A stretch of 64,000 nt of DNA from Falsirhodobacter halotolerans (GTDB lineage Bacteria > Pseudomonadota > Alphaproteobacteria > Rhodobacterales > Rhodobacteraceae): the NCBI RefSeq assembly GCF_022899245.1, contig NZ_JALJAZ010000002.1, positions 208,718 to 272,717 of the forward strand, written 5' to 3'. The notes below the pieces were generated by a model. That model did no database searches and had not been told where the DNA came from. It was given only the letters and a program-made list of their open reading frames with translations. The position numbers and the translations under genes are program-made. This document shows positions 55,023 to 63,022 of this stretch, in pieces (within the stretch, counting starts at the first letter, position 1; each line of letters opens with the position of its first letter).

Positions 55023-55534
55023 ACCGCCTCTGCCAATCGCCGGATCACCACGGGACCGTGGTCGCGAAACACCGCATCGCCCGGCGTCGGAACCGCATCC
55101 TCGTCCGGCCACAAAAGAGACAGACGTGCCTTGGCCGCAGGCGGCAGGGCGGCAATCCACGCCCCCAGACAGGCGCGCCCGTCCTCCTCCGCCAGGGCCG
55201 TTTCCGGGCGTGCCAGGGCCAGATCGGCGTGGGCGCGGGCCAGCGCCAAGGCATCCGCGCCGAACCGCGCGGTCCAGTCCGCGATGACCGGCCCCCGTAT
55301 CTCGCGCAGAAGGCGGTCGGCATGGATCACCGCCCCCGCACGCAGGGCCAGCCGGTCGAGCGCCGTCATGTCCATCGCCGCGATCCGCGCGTCGGGATCG
55401 CCCAACGGCTCTCCCTCGGGGAAAAGCGTGGCGATTCGGTCCGCAAATCGCGCTTCGGCCAAAAGCCGGGCCGCCAGCGTTTCGGGGACGTCCCGGCCCA
55501 GATGGCGCGCCAGACGCAGGGGGTGCGGCGTCAT
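55019..55534 (-). CDS. sctK: Type III secretion sorting-platform protein SctK-like
   Basis: 171 residues from ATG 55534. No strong motif, but length, position between sctJ and sctL with ATGA overlaps on both sides, and features such as RLARHLG, LFPEGEPL and a C-terminal VVIRRLAEAV fit the variable SctK/NolU/HrpD group. SctK bridges the inner-membrane ring to SctQ. Identification leans on gene order. Confidence 0.7.
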   Translation of the reverse strand: MTPHPLRLARHLGRDVPETLAARLLAEARFADRIATLFPEGEPLGDPDARIAAMDMTALDRLALRAGAVIHADRLLREIRGPVIADWTARFGADALALARAHADLALARPETALAEEDGRACLGAWIAALPPAAKARLSLLWPDEDAVPTPGDAVFRDHGPVVIRRLAEAV

Positions 55535-56301
55535 TCCAGAATCTCCAGCCGGTAATCGTGCCGCGCCCGCCGCCGCAAGATGGCCACGGCCACGCCCAAA
55601 CCTGCGCAAAGAAGCACAAGCCCTCCCACCAGCGTCAGGAACCAGCCCCGGCTTCCCTCCACCATCCAGACGCCCAGCACGGACACCAGCATCGGCCCGC
55701 GTTCGGCAAAATCCGGCATGGCGGCGGCCACCGGCACGACGGACACCTTGTCATAAGTCAGCCCGGCAATGCCGTTTGCCACCAACGTCTTGATCTGCGG
55801 GATCAGCGGCGCGACGTTCAACCCCGCATCGTGCCGCAGGAAAACCGAAGCCGATGACGGCACCGCATCACGTCGCAAGGGGTCGTTTTCGGGCAGCACC
55901 ACGTGCACCCGGGCCGATTGCACGCCGTCGATTTCGGTCACGGTGCGCGACAGTTCCTCGGACAGGGCGAACAGCAGGCGCGCCCGCTCCTGCATGGGAG
56001 AGGCCACGAGCCCCTCTTGGCGGAACACCTCGCCCATGGATGCGAATTGCTGACGGGGCAGGCCCGCCTTTTCCAGCACACCGACCGCTTCGGCAAACCG
56101 CGCGCCGTCGATGGTCACGCGCATATCGCCGTCATCCTGAACCGTGCGGCGGGCGGGAATGCCCGCCCGGTCCAGCGTGGCGACGATGGCGTTCGCCTCA
56201 CGTTCGTCCAAGCCGGTATAGAGGTCTTCCTGGCACGCGGCGAGGGCGAGCAGCCCCGCCATCGCCGCAAGACGCAGCCTGTGAAGGGGCATCACGCCCA
56301 T
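55531..56301 (-). CDS. sctJ: Type III secretion inner-membrane ring lipoprotein SctJ (YscJ/FliF family)
   Basis: 256 residues. Signal peptide with lipobox LLALAAC (Cys about residue 23), then DLYTGLDEREANAIVATL, the classic start of mature SctJ. Two ring-building domains follow (VRVTID and ARVHVVLPENDPL regions), and one C-terminal membrane helix (about residues 215-240). Start ATG 56301 overlaps the sctI stop by one base. Confidence 0.94.
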   Translation of the reverse strand: MGVMPLHRLRLAAMAGLLALAACQEDLYTGLDEREANAIVATLDRAGIPARRTVQDDGDMRVTIDGARFAEAVGVLEKAGLPRQQFASMGEVFRQEGLVASPMQERARLLFALSEELSRTVTEIDGVQSARVHVVLPENDPLRRDAVPSSASVFLRHDAGLNVAPLIPQIKTLVANGIAGLTYDKVSVVPVAAAMPDFAERGPMLVSVLGVWMVEGSRGWFLTLVGGLVLLCAGLGVAVAILRRRARHDYRLEILE

Positions 56302-56711
56302 TACTGCCCTCGCAAAAGGGTGTTGGCCGCGCCCGAGACCTGCGTGGCCCCCCGCACGACAAGCTGCGTTTCGATCGCATGATCGAACATCAGACCCAGC
56401 GATTCTATCGCCCGATCCATCTGCGGTCCGCTCACCTCCCGTGCGGGGTCGGGCGCCGGGGGCACCGGCGCGCCGGACGCGGAGACCAGTTCGGGGGGCG
56501 GCACCTCGCCTGTCCGTTGCCCGGCGCGTTCGGCCAGGGTTCCGCTGCGTTCGGCATAGCCCTGAAGGCTTTGCAACACTTCTCCGCCCAGTTGCGCGGG
56601 CCCCGCCCCTTCGGACAGACCCTGCGCATGAAGCGCGGCGTGTTCGAACAGGTTTTGCGTGTCGGTCTGGGGGGCGGCTGCCGGAACCGCTCCGATCTCT
56701 GCCCCGGTCAT
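56301..56711 (-). CDS. sctI: Type III secretion inner-rod protein SctI-like
   Basis: 136 residues. The C-terminal 35 residues (LGLMFDHAIETQLVVRGATQ, then NTLLRGQ) form the amphipathic helix typical of SctI/YscI, which ends in TLLKGQ-like sequence. N-terminal part is Ala/Pro-rich and probably disordered. Position before sctJ matches Ysc and rhizobial orders. ATGA overlap with the preceding small gene. Confidence 0.8.
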   Translation of the reverse strand: MTGAEIGAVPAAAPQTDTQNLFEHAALHAQGLSEGAGPAQLGGEVLQSLQGYAERSGTLAERAGQRTGEVPPPELVSASGAPVPPAPDPAREVSGPQMDRAIESLGLMFDHAIETQLVVRGATQVSGAANTLLRGQ

Positions 56712-56920
56712 TCGTCCGACATCGCCTCTTTCAGGATATCGTTGGCCAGCGGCATCATGATCATCTGGCCGCCGACCTTGATCATGCCTTCGCCCATCAT
56801 CTCTTCCATCTCGGGGGTCATCTCGTTGGACTGGGCGTTCTGGATGGCTGTGTCGAAGGCGGTCTCGCCGGTGGTGGCGGAGGCTGCGGCATCGGAGCCG
56901 GAAACGGGGGAGATGGCCAT
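56708..56920 (-). CDS. Small protein between sctC N-domain gene and sctI; candidate needle or early substrate
   Basis: 70 residues from ATG 56920 (MAISPVSGSD). N-terminal half is polar and Ala/Thr-rich; the second half (EEMMGEGMIKVGGQMIMMPLAND) is Met-rich and amphipathic. The size and operon position fit a small exported structural subunit, but I see no match to SctF needle motifs. It lies 22 bp after the sctC stop and overlaps sctI by 4 bp. Confidence 0.6.
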   Translation of the reverse strand: MAISPVSGSDAAASATTGETAFDTAIQNAQSNEMTPEMEEMMGEGMIKVGGQMIMMPLANDILKEAMSDE

Positions 56921-56942
56921 GGGGTTGCGTCCTTCTGGTGGG

Positions 56943-57548
56943 TCAGTTTTCGGGTGTGGGCGCGGTCGGGACATCCTCGATCCCGACGCGACCGCGATAG
57001 ACGCGCACGCGCGGGTCATCGCCCGCGGCGGCAAGGGCGGGGCGTTGATTGCGGACGAAATCCTCGACCATCGTCACATAGGCCGGGGGGCCGGAGACGG
57101 AGATCACCCCCCCGCCCTCGGTCGCCCGCAGGGTGAAACGATCGTCCACAAGGCCCAGATCGCGCATCTGGCGCAACGCGGCCTCGGCGTTCAGATCGCC
57201 TGCGGAAACAAGGTGGGTGGCGAATTCGCGCGCCGCACTGACATTCAGAACGGCGCCGTCATCATACCAGACAAGGCCGTGGGTGCGCGCCAGCGTTTCG
57301 ATGAAGTCGCCAGCCGTCTCGCCCTCTACCCGGCCCCGCACCCGACCCCGCACCGCGTCGGTCAGCTGGACGGACACGCCCATGTTGCGGCCGAACTCTT
57401 GCAACGTGGTGCGGATATCCTGATCCAGCACGACATAGTCGTAGGGCCGGTCCGCCCAGACCTGCGCCGCCGCCGGGCCGCAGGCGAATGCCGTCAGCGT
57501 TGCCAGAAGGGGGGCCAGTCCACGGGAAGGAATGAGGGCGCTTGTCAT
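56943..57548 (-). CDS. sctC: SctC N-terminal (N0-N1) domain protein, secretin channel domain absent (RhcC1-like)
   Basis: 201 residues. Signal peptide to about AAAQ, then YDYVVLDQDIRTTLQEFGRNMGVSVQLTDAV (core DQDIRTTLQEFG) and VRGRVRGRVEG with GLVWYDDGAVLNV, the N0/N1 pattern of YscC-type secretins, followed by RFTLRATEGGGVISVSGPPAYV. The protein stops after N1, with no N3 or secretin barrel. In rhizobial systems a similar short RhcC1 works with a separate RhcC2. Here the channel is probably the gene at 61736. Start at ATG 57548. First gene of the leftward operon. Confidence 0.82.
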   Translation of the reverse strand: MTSALIPSRGLAPLLATLTAFACGPAAAQVWADRPYDYVVLDQDIRTTLQEFGRNMGVSVQLTDAVRGRVRGRVEGETAGDFIETLARTHGLVWYDDGAVLNVSAAREFATHLVSAGDLNAEAALRQMRDLGLVDDRFTLRATEGGGVISVSGPPAYVTMVEDFVRNQRPALAAAGDDPRVRVYRGRVGIEDVPTAPTPEN

Positions 57549-57663
57549 GACCCATGGAGAACCACGCACAGGACACGGTTTTATGACGGTTAACAGAAAA
57601 TGAGTTTTTCGGAAAATTTTCTGGAACCGATGCAAAAGCTTTACATTGGGACTGTCTACCTGA

Positions 57664-57698
57664 CCCCGACGGATCGAACAGATCGAATGCCGTCGGGG
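57664..57698 (+). promoter_or_regulatory. Stable hairpin in the leader of the rightward sct operon
   Basis: Perfect 9-base arms (57664-57672 and 57690-57698) close a 17-base loop that holds two direct copies of GATCGAA. It lies 49 bp before the first rightward gene, inside the divergent control region, so it may affect mRNA stability, translation or activator binding. No U-run, so not an intrinsic terminator. Confidence 0.5.
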
Positions 57699-57746
57699 AT
57701 GCTTTGTGCCTCCCGATCGACAGACACAAACGCCAGGAGAGATATC

Positions 57747-57911
57747 ATGGCCACGACCAACGCACCTGCCGCTTCGGGCGGTTCCGACGCCGCCATCGCC
57801 AGCATGGAAGCGGCGTTCGACCGCGCGATCGAGAAATCGGCCAAGATCACCGAGATCACGACCGAGAAGAAAACCGAGCTCGACGCGACCAAACAGCGTC
57901 CGCAGAACTGA
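57747..57911 (+). CDS. 54-residue filament/needle-candidate protein of the type III system
   Basis: Starts at ATG 57747 with CAGGAGAGA upstream. After a short Ala/Ser lead, 39 residues (AIASMEAAFDRAIEKSAKIT, then a Lys/Glu-rich stretch to KQRPQN) form a predicted amphipathic helix. These match the C-terminus of the NolX-like protein at 49587-50048. It is first in the operon with sctD, X, Y, V, has the strongest ribosome site there, and is about needle-subunit size though shorter than SctF (about 80). A structural or exported role is inferred. Confidence 0.7.
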   Translation: MATTNAPAASGGSDAAIASMEAAFDRAIEKSAKITEITTEKKTELDATKQRPQN

Positions 57912-57973
57912 CGACCGGCGGCAGGCGGACCATCGCCTGCCCCACCCCACCCCCGGAATTCAAGGCGACCCTC

Positions 57974-58852
57974 TTGGCCCTTCTTCACCTCCTTCCCGCG
58001 CGGCCGGCCCCTGCCGCACGTGTCGTGTCCGTGTTGGACGGCGCGCATCGCGGGGCCCATGCACCGGTCCATGGCGACGTATGCACCATCGGATCGGGGC
58101 CGCAGTCCGATATCCTTCTGACCGATGAGGGCGTGGTGGCGAACCATCTGCGCCTGCGGTTTCACGGTCGACAGATGGCGGTGGACGCGCTTGGCGGCGA
58201 TGTCGGCATCGAAGGCCGGGTGCCGGTGCAGCGGGGTCACGGAACCCGTGTGGTCATGCCCGCCATCCTGACCCTCGGGTCCACGACCATCCGTGTGGGA
58301 CGTCCGGTCATGGCGGAAGGGCGGCGGCGCGGATGGCTGATAGGTGCGGCCGCGCTGTTTGCGCTGGCGTTCGGGCTGACCTACACCTCGCACGTCACCG
58401 GCGTCGGTCAGGCCCAGGTGCAGGACCGCCCCGCCGAACCGACCGTCGTGCCCTCTGCGCCGGTCGACACATCCGCCCCCGATGCCCTGCGTGCCCGGAT
58501 CGCAGAGGCGGACCTTCCGCTCGTCGTCTCGGCGACCGATCATCGTCTGAACGTCGTGGGCGACCTTACGGACGACCGGAGGGAGGTCTGGCAGGATATC
58601 CGCCGTTGGTTCGACCGCACCTATGGCGCAACCCATGTTCTGACGGCCGAAGTCGTATTCCGGCCTGTCGCCGCCCCCCCCTCCTTCGCCTTCCAGGCCG
58701 TGTGGTTCGGCCCAGATCCCTATGTGGTCGATGCGCGCGGAGAGCGGCGCTATCCCGGGGCCGCGCTGCAGGACGGCTGGATGCTGAAATCCATCACGCC
58801 GGGGCGCATCACCGTCGCCCAGGGCAGCACCGAGTTCCATCTGACCTTATGA
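57974..58852 (+). CDS. sctD: Type III secretion outer inner-membrane ring protein SctD (FHA domain)
   Basis: About 292 residues from a TTG at 57974 (AAGG upstream); no ATG exists between the previous gene and the domain. N-terminal FHA-like domain (VVSVLDGAHRGA ... TIGSGPQSDILLTDEGV), one membrane helix (about residues 121-140, LIGAAALFALAFGLTY), then a periplasmic BON-like domain (VVGDLTDDRREVWQDIRRWF). Order and layout match SctD/YscD/PrgH, somewhat short (family about 400). It pairs with SctJ and supports the secretin. Start is uncertain. Confidence 0.78.
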   Translation: MALLHLLPARPAPAARVVSVLDGAHRGAHAPVHGDVCTIGSGPQSDILLTDEGVVANHLRLRFHGRQMAVDALGGDVGIEGRVPVQRGHGTRVVMPAILTLGSTTIRVGRPVMAEGRRRGWLIGAAALFALAFGLTYTSHVTGVGQAQVQDRPAEPTVVPSAPVDTSAPDALRARIAEADLPLVVSATDHRLNVVGDLTDDRREVWQDIRRWFDRTYGATHVLTAEVVFRPVAAPPSFAFQAVWFGPDPYVVDARGERRYPGAALQDGWMLKSITPGRITVAQGSTEFHLTL

Positions 58853-58880
58853 CGTCATCCCGCATCCACAGGAACGCGGC

Positions 58881-59270
58881 ATGAGCCGTATTTCCCGCCA
58901 CGGCCCCGGCGATCGTCACCGACTGGACAGCGCCCTTGTGGCCGCCGGTCAGGGGGCGGATCCCGTCACGCGCGCCCGCATCGCCGCTTTCGATGCGATC
59001 CTGCATCAGCGCCGCCGGGGCACCAATGCCACCGGGCGATCCTTGCGCAACGAGATCGAGGCCCTGACCATGCCCGAGGTCGCCGATCCGGGCATCTTCG
59101 CGTCCGGCCGGATGACCGACATCCTCGCGCATGTCGCGGAGAAGGTTTTGCCCACGCTCGACATGCCCGAAGACACCCACGCCATCACCCGCGCCCTGCT
59201 GGAGGAAGAGATCGCCAGCCAACGCGACATCCGCAGCCGGCTGACCAAGGACGAAGGCGGCCCGGCATGA
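58881..59270 (+). CDS. sctX: SctX (YscX)-like type III secretion protein
   Basis: 129 residues. Called from position and pattern: it lies directly before an SctY-like TPR protein and SctV, the yscX-yscY-lcrD order of Ysc systems, begins MSRIS, and has ADPGIFASGRMTDILAHV followed by a C-terminal helical LLEEEIASQRDI. In Yersinia YscX is an exported protein needing YscY as chaperone and binding SctV. Overall similarity is weak, so this is a moderate call. Confidence 0.65.
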   Translation: MSRISRHGPGDRHRLDSALVAAGQGADPVTRARIAAFDAILHQRRRGTNATGRSLRNEIEALTMPEVADPGIFASGRMTDILAHVAEKVLPTLDMPEDTHAITRALLEEEIASQRDIRSRLTKDEGGPA

Positions 59271-59599
59271 CCCGCACGACCGATTCCGCCGACCTTCTAC
59301 ACGCATTGGGGTATCTCTATCTTCGGGCGGGCCGGGGGCAGCGGGCCTTGGTGCTGCTGCTTCTGGCCAACCAGATTGCCCCCGACAGCGGCGGGATCCT
59401 GCGGACCCTGACGTCGGCACTGATCGAGAACGGCTCCTCGGCCCGCGCGCTCGCCGCCCTTGACCGACTGGCCGTGCTGGAACCGGAGGGCACGCAGGCC
59501 GCCACCCTGCTGCGCGCCCGCGCCCTGTGGATGACGGGCGACGAGGCCGAGGCCCGGCGCTGCTTTGCCGCCTATGTCGCCGGGCGGGACGCGGCGTGA
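59267..59599 (+). CDS. sctY: SctY (YscY)-like TPR chaperone
   Basis: 110 residues, made of about three TPR helical pairs (LLHALGYLYLRAGRGQRALVLL, GILRTLTSALIENGSSARAL and TLLRARALWMTGDEAEARRCF, given as partial cores). This is the size and fold of YscY, partner of YscX. Overlaps sctX by 4 bp and sctV by GTGA. Role as SctX chaperone and SctV ligand is by analogy with Ysc. Confidence 0.72.
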   Translation: MTRTTDSADLLHALGYLYLRAGRGQRALVLLLLANQIAPDSGGILRTLTSALIENGSSARALAALDRLAVLEPEGTQAATLLRARALWMTGDEAEARRCFAAYVAGRDAA

Positions 59600-61722
59600 A
59601 CGCGCTTTTGTCCCCCCTTGCCCGGCTGGCACGGATGGCGTCGCAGCGGTCGGATGTGATCGTGGCGACGTTCATGATGCTGGCGGTCGTGATGATGGTC
59701 ATCCCGCTGCCCACGCTGCTGGTGGACGTGCTGATCGCGGTGAACATCGCCCTCAGCCTTCTGATCCTGGTCGTGGCCTTCTATATCGGGCGGCCTTCGG
59801 ATTTTTCGGCCCTGCCGCCGATCATTCTGCTGGCCACGCTGTTCCGCCTTGCCCTGTCGATCACCACGACGCGGCTGATTCTGCTGCAGGCGGATGCGGG
59901 CGACATCGTCCAGACCTTCGGCCAGTTCGTCATTGGGGGGGAGGTCATCGTCGGCCTTGTCGTCTTCCTCATCATCACGGCGGCGCAGTTCATCGTCATC
60001 ACCAAGGGCGCCGAACGCGTGGCCGAAGTGGCCGCGCGCTTTACGCTTGATGCGATGCCGGGAAAGCAGATGGCGATCGACAACGACTTGCGCGCGGGCG
60101 AGATCGAGGCATCGGAGGCCCGCATTCGCCGCGGGCGGCTGGAACGGGAAAGCCAGCTTTACGGCGCGATGGACGGGGCGATGAAATTCGTCAAGGGCGA
60201 TGCGATCACGGGTCTCATCATCGTGTTCGTCAACCTGCTGGGCGGGTTGATCGTGGGCATGGTCACCCACGGCATGACCTTCGGCGATGCGGGGCACACC
60301 TATTCGCTGCTGACCGTGGGCGACGGCCTGATCGCGCAGATCCCGGCGCTGATGATCTCGCTTGGGGCGGGCACCGTGGTCACGCGTGTGGCCAGCGAGG
60401 CGGATCGCGATCTGGGGACGGAGATCCTGCATCAGCTTGGCTCCGACCATCGCCCGCTTTTTCTGGCGGCGGTGGTGCTGGCGGGGGCGGCGCTGGTTCC
60501 GGGTTTTCCCACGCTGGTGTTTCTGGTCCTGGCGGCGGCGTTTGCCGGCATGGGCGCGCTGGTGCGGGCCCGCCCCGCCCTCAGGGCAGAGGATGCCCCA
60601 CCCCCCGAGATGCCCGCCCTGCCGGATGCCCCCGACGACCGGCTGATTTCCGATGGCGCGGTGCGTCACAAGCTGCTGGTCCATGCCGGGCCGACATTGG
60701 GTCAATCCTTGTGGTCCGAACGCTTCCGCCGCGATACCGACGATCTGCGTCGCCACCTGCGCGACGATCTTGGGCCCGAGTTTCCGGCAGTGGAACTGCG
60801 CGTCGATCCCGCCCTTCCCCCCGACCGCTTCCGTGTGGATCTGGACGGTGTGCCGATCCGCGAAGGCGACATTCCGGCAGGTCGCCTTTTGCTGAACGAC
60901 GATCCCGTCCATCTGGATCTGCTGGATGTCCCCTATGTCGACGGGCCGGGGCTGATCGACGGGTCGCGCACCATCTGGGTGGCACAGGAACATCGCGCTG
61001 CACTGGACCGGGCCGGGATCGGCGCGTTCGATGCGCCTGACGTGCTGACGCGGTGCCTTGACCGGGCGCTGCGCGCCTATGCCGCGCATTTCATCGGCAT
61101 CCAGGAAACACGCGAGATGCTGACCGCGATGGAGGATGATTACGGCGAACTGGTGCGCGAAGCGGGCCGGGTCCTGCCCCTCAACCGCCTTTCGGACATC
61201 CTGCGGCGACTTGTGGAGGAAGGTGTGCCGATCGTGCAGATGCGCGCCATTCTGGAAGCGTTGGTCGAATGGGCGCCACGCGATGGCGACACCGCCTCGC
61301 TTACGGAACGCGCGCGCATCGCGTTGGCGCGGCAGATCTGCCACCGCCACGCCCGCATGAACCGCGTGATCGCCGCCCGCATCACCAACCGCGCGACCGA
61401 GGATGCGCTGCGCGCCACCGCCCGCACCACCGGCATGGGCCCCGGCCTTCACCCGACCGAGGCGCAGGCCCGCACCCTGATCGACCAGATCCGCCACGAC
61501 GGCGAAGGGCCCGCCCCCGTGGTGCTGACGGCCGGCGACCTGCGCCACGGACTTCGCCAACTTCTGCTGCGTCATGGAATCGACGTGCCTGTCCTGTCCT
61601 ATGCCGAGATTGCGCCCGAATATTCGGTGCAATCGCTCCTTACTCTGGCCCTTCCCGCGTCCGGACGGGGTGCCCGGAGCCTGCCGCCCGCTCCGGGCCC
61701 TGCCCTTCCACACCCTGCCTGA
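59596..61722 (+). CDS. sctV: Type III secretion export gate protein SctV (FlhA/LcrD family)
   Basis: 708 residues from GTG 59596, overlapping the sctY stop. N-terminal half has about eight membrane helices with the family signature core LFRLALSITTTRLIL and TKGAERVAEVAARFTLDAMPGKQMAIDN (core MPGKQMAIDND, about residue 155); the cytosolic C-terminal half (from about 340) forms the nonameric docking ring. SQRSDVIVA at the start and the surrounding genes set it as SctV rather than FlhA. It is followed by a secretin gene after 13 bp. Confidence 0.94.
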   Translation: MNALLSPLARLARMASQRSDVIVATFMMLAVVMMVIPLPTLLVDVLIAVNIALSLLILVVAFYIGRPSDFSALPPIILLATLFRLALSITTTRLILLQADAGDIVQTFGQFVIGGEVIVGLVVFLIITAAQFIVITKGAERVAEVAARFTLDAMPGKQMAIDNDLRAGEIEASEARIRRGRLERESQLYGAMDGAMKFVKGDAITGLIIVFVNLLGGLIVGMVTHGMTFGDAGHTYSLLTVGDGLIAQIPALMISLGAGTVVTRVASEADRDLGTEILHQLGSDHRPLFLAAVVLAGAALVPGFPTLVFLVLAAAFAGMGALVRARPALRAEDAPPPEMPALPDAPDDRLISDGAVRHKLLVHAGPTLGQSLWSERFRRDTDDLRRHLRDDLGPEFPAVELRVDPALPPDRFRVDLDGVPIREGDIPAGRLLLNDDPVHLDLLDVPYVDGPGLIDGSRTIWVAQEHRAALDRAGIGAFDAPDVLTRCLDRALRAYAAHFIGIQETREMLTAMEDDYGELVREAGRVLPLNRLSDILRRLVEEGVPIVQMRAILEALVEWAPRDGDTASLTERARIALARQICHRHARMNRVIAARITNRATEDALRATARTTGMGPGLHPTEAQARTLIDQIRHDGEGPAPVVLTAGDLRHGLRQLLLRHGIDVPVLSYAEIAPEYSVQSLLTLALPASGRGARSLPPAPGPALPHPA

Positions 61723-61735
61723 TGCGACTGTCCCG

Positions 61736-63022
61736 ATGATCCGAAGAATGACGACCTTTGCCTGCCTGTGTCTGGCGCTCCTTTTCCCCTTGGCTGTGAC
61801 GGCCCAGACGGTGGACGCACGGGGGGGCGAGGCCCTGTCCCTGTCCGTGGGCGACGGGCGCATCCTGCGCTTCGACGAACCCGTGTCGCAGGTGTTTCTG
61901 GCCGATGCGACGGTGGCGGATGTGCGCGTGATCTCGCCCGAGATGGCCTATATCCACGCCCTGACCGAAGGACGCACCAACCTCATCGCGCTGAGCGATG
62001 ACGAGGTGACGGTGGGCGAGGTGGACCTGCGCGTCACGGCCGATGCGGGGGCGCTTGCCAGCGGCCAGCGCCGCGCCCAACCCACCAGCACCATCAGCCT
62101 TCGCCTGTTTCAGGACGCCCCCGTCGCCCATGGCAACGCCCGGTCCTTGCAAGAGGCGATGGACACCGCCGATGCGATGGAGGCGTTCGCGGGCGAGGAG
62201 GAGCCGGTCTTCAACAACACCACTCTGTCCGGCTCCAACCAGATCAACATCCGGGTGCGTTTCGCCGAGGTGTCGCGCAACCAGCTTCTGCGCTATGGCA
62301 TCACCTGGGACGTGTTCCGGGGCGGGGATTCCTTCACCTTCGGCAGCGTGATGGGCGGGGGCGGCGCGGGGCTGGGGATCGGCGGCACCGGCGCGCGGGT
62401 TGACGCGCTGTTGGAGGCGTTGCAGCAGAACGGCATCCTGACCGTTCTTGCCGAACCCAACATCACCGCCGTGACGGGCGAAACGGCAAGCTTCCTTGCC
62501 GGGGGCGAAATTCCGATCCCCGTGCCCGTGACCCGCGATCAGGTGGGGATCGAATACAAGCAGTTCGGCGTCTCGCTCCTGTTCACGCCGACACTTCTGC
62601 CCAATGACCGCATTTCCATGCGGGTCCGGCCCGAGGTGAGCAGCCTGTCGGGCGAGGGGATGATCGACATCGCCAACCTGTCGGTCCCCTCCCTTCAGGT
62701 GCGCCGGGCGGACACGACCGTGGAGGTGGGATCCGGCCAGACCTTTGCCATCGCGGGCCTGTTCCAACGCGATCAGGCCCAGCAGATCGACAAGGTGCCC
62801 TTGGTGGGGGATATCCCGATTCTCGGCCAGCTGTTCCGATCCTCGCGCTTCCGGCGCAATGAGACGGAGCTGGTGATCCTCATCACCCCCTATCTGGTGG
62901 AGCCGGTCAGCGCGCGCACGTTGAAGACCCCGCTCGACAGTCCGCGCGGCGCCTTGTCGGAGCCGGTGGCCGAGGTGAACCGTCCAAAAACGAATGCAGG
63001 GTTTGGATTTTATGTTCAGTAA
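61736..63022 (+). CDS. CpaC/RcpA-type (Tad pilus-like) secretin serving the type III system (RhcC2-like)
   Basis: 428 residues. Signal peptide to about TAQ, an N-terminal pilus-type domain (LSLSVGDGRILRFDEPVSQV, core RFDEPV, about residue 45), a linker, then the secretin barrel: NQINIRVRFAEVSRNQL, VLAEPNITAVTGETASFLAGGE (core AEPNITAVTGE, about 240), and LVILITPYLVEP near the end. This layout is of Tad CpaC secretins, not YscC. Placed 13 bp after sctV, it probably gives the type III system its outer-membrane channel with the separate SctC N-domain protein. Start ATG 61736. Confidence 0.85.
   Translation: MIRRMTTFACLCLALLFPLAVTAQTVDARGGEALSLSVGDGRILRFDEPVSQVFLADATVADVRVISPEMAYIHALTEGRTNLIALSDDEVTVGEVDLRVTADAGALASGQRRAQPTSTISLRLFQDAPVAHGNARSLQEAMDTADAMEAFAGEEEPVFNNTTLSGSNQINIRVRFAEVSRNQLLRYGITWDVFRGGDSFTFGSVMGGGGAGLGIGGTGARVDALLEALQQNGILTVLAEPNITAVTGETASFLAGGEIPIPVPVTRDQVGIEYKQFGVSLLFTPTLLPNDRISMRVRPEVSSLSGEGMIDIANLSVPSLQVRRADTTVEVGSGQTFAIAGLFQRDQAQQIDKVPLVGDIPILGQLFRSSRFRRNETELVILITPYLVEPVSARTLKTPLDSPRGALSEPVAEVNRPKTNAGFGFYVQ

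Noticed and set aside
57623..57628. GGAACC resembling the first half of an hrp box upstream of the rightward sct operon
   Set aside because: No CCAC-type second half is found at the required spacing, and no HrpL-type sigma gene is in the window.
50085..61722. Flagellar export genes (fliR/fliQ/fliP/flhA)
   Set aside because: SctJ lipoprotein with lipobox, SctD with FHA domain, SctI, an SctC N-domain and a secretin are present, and no flagellar rod, hook or basal-body genes are found.
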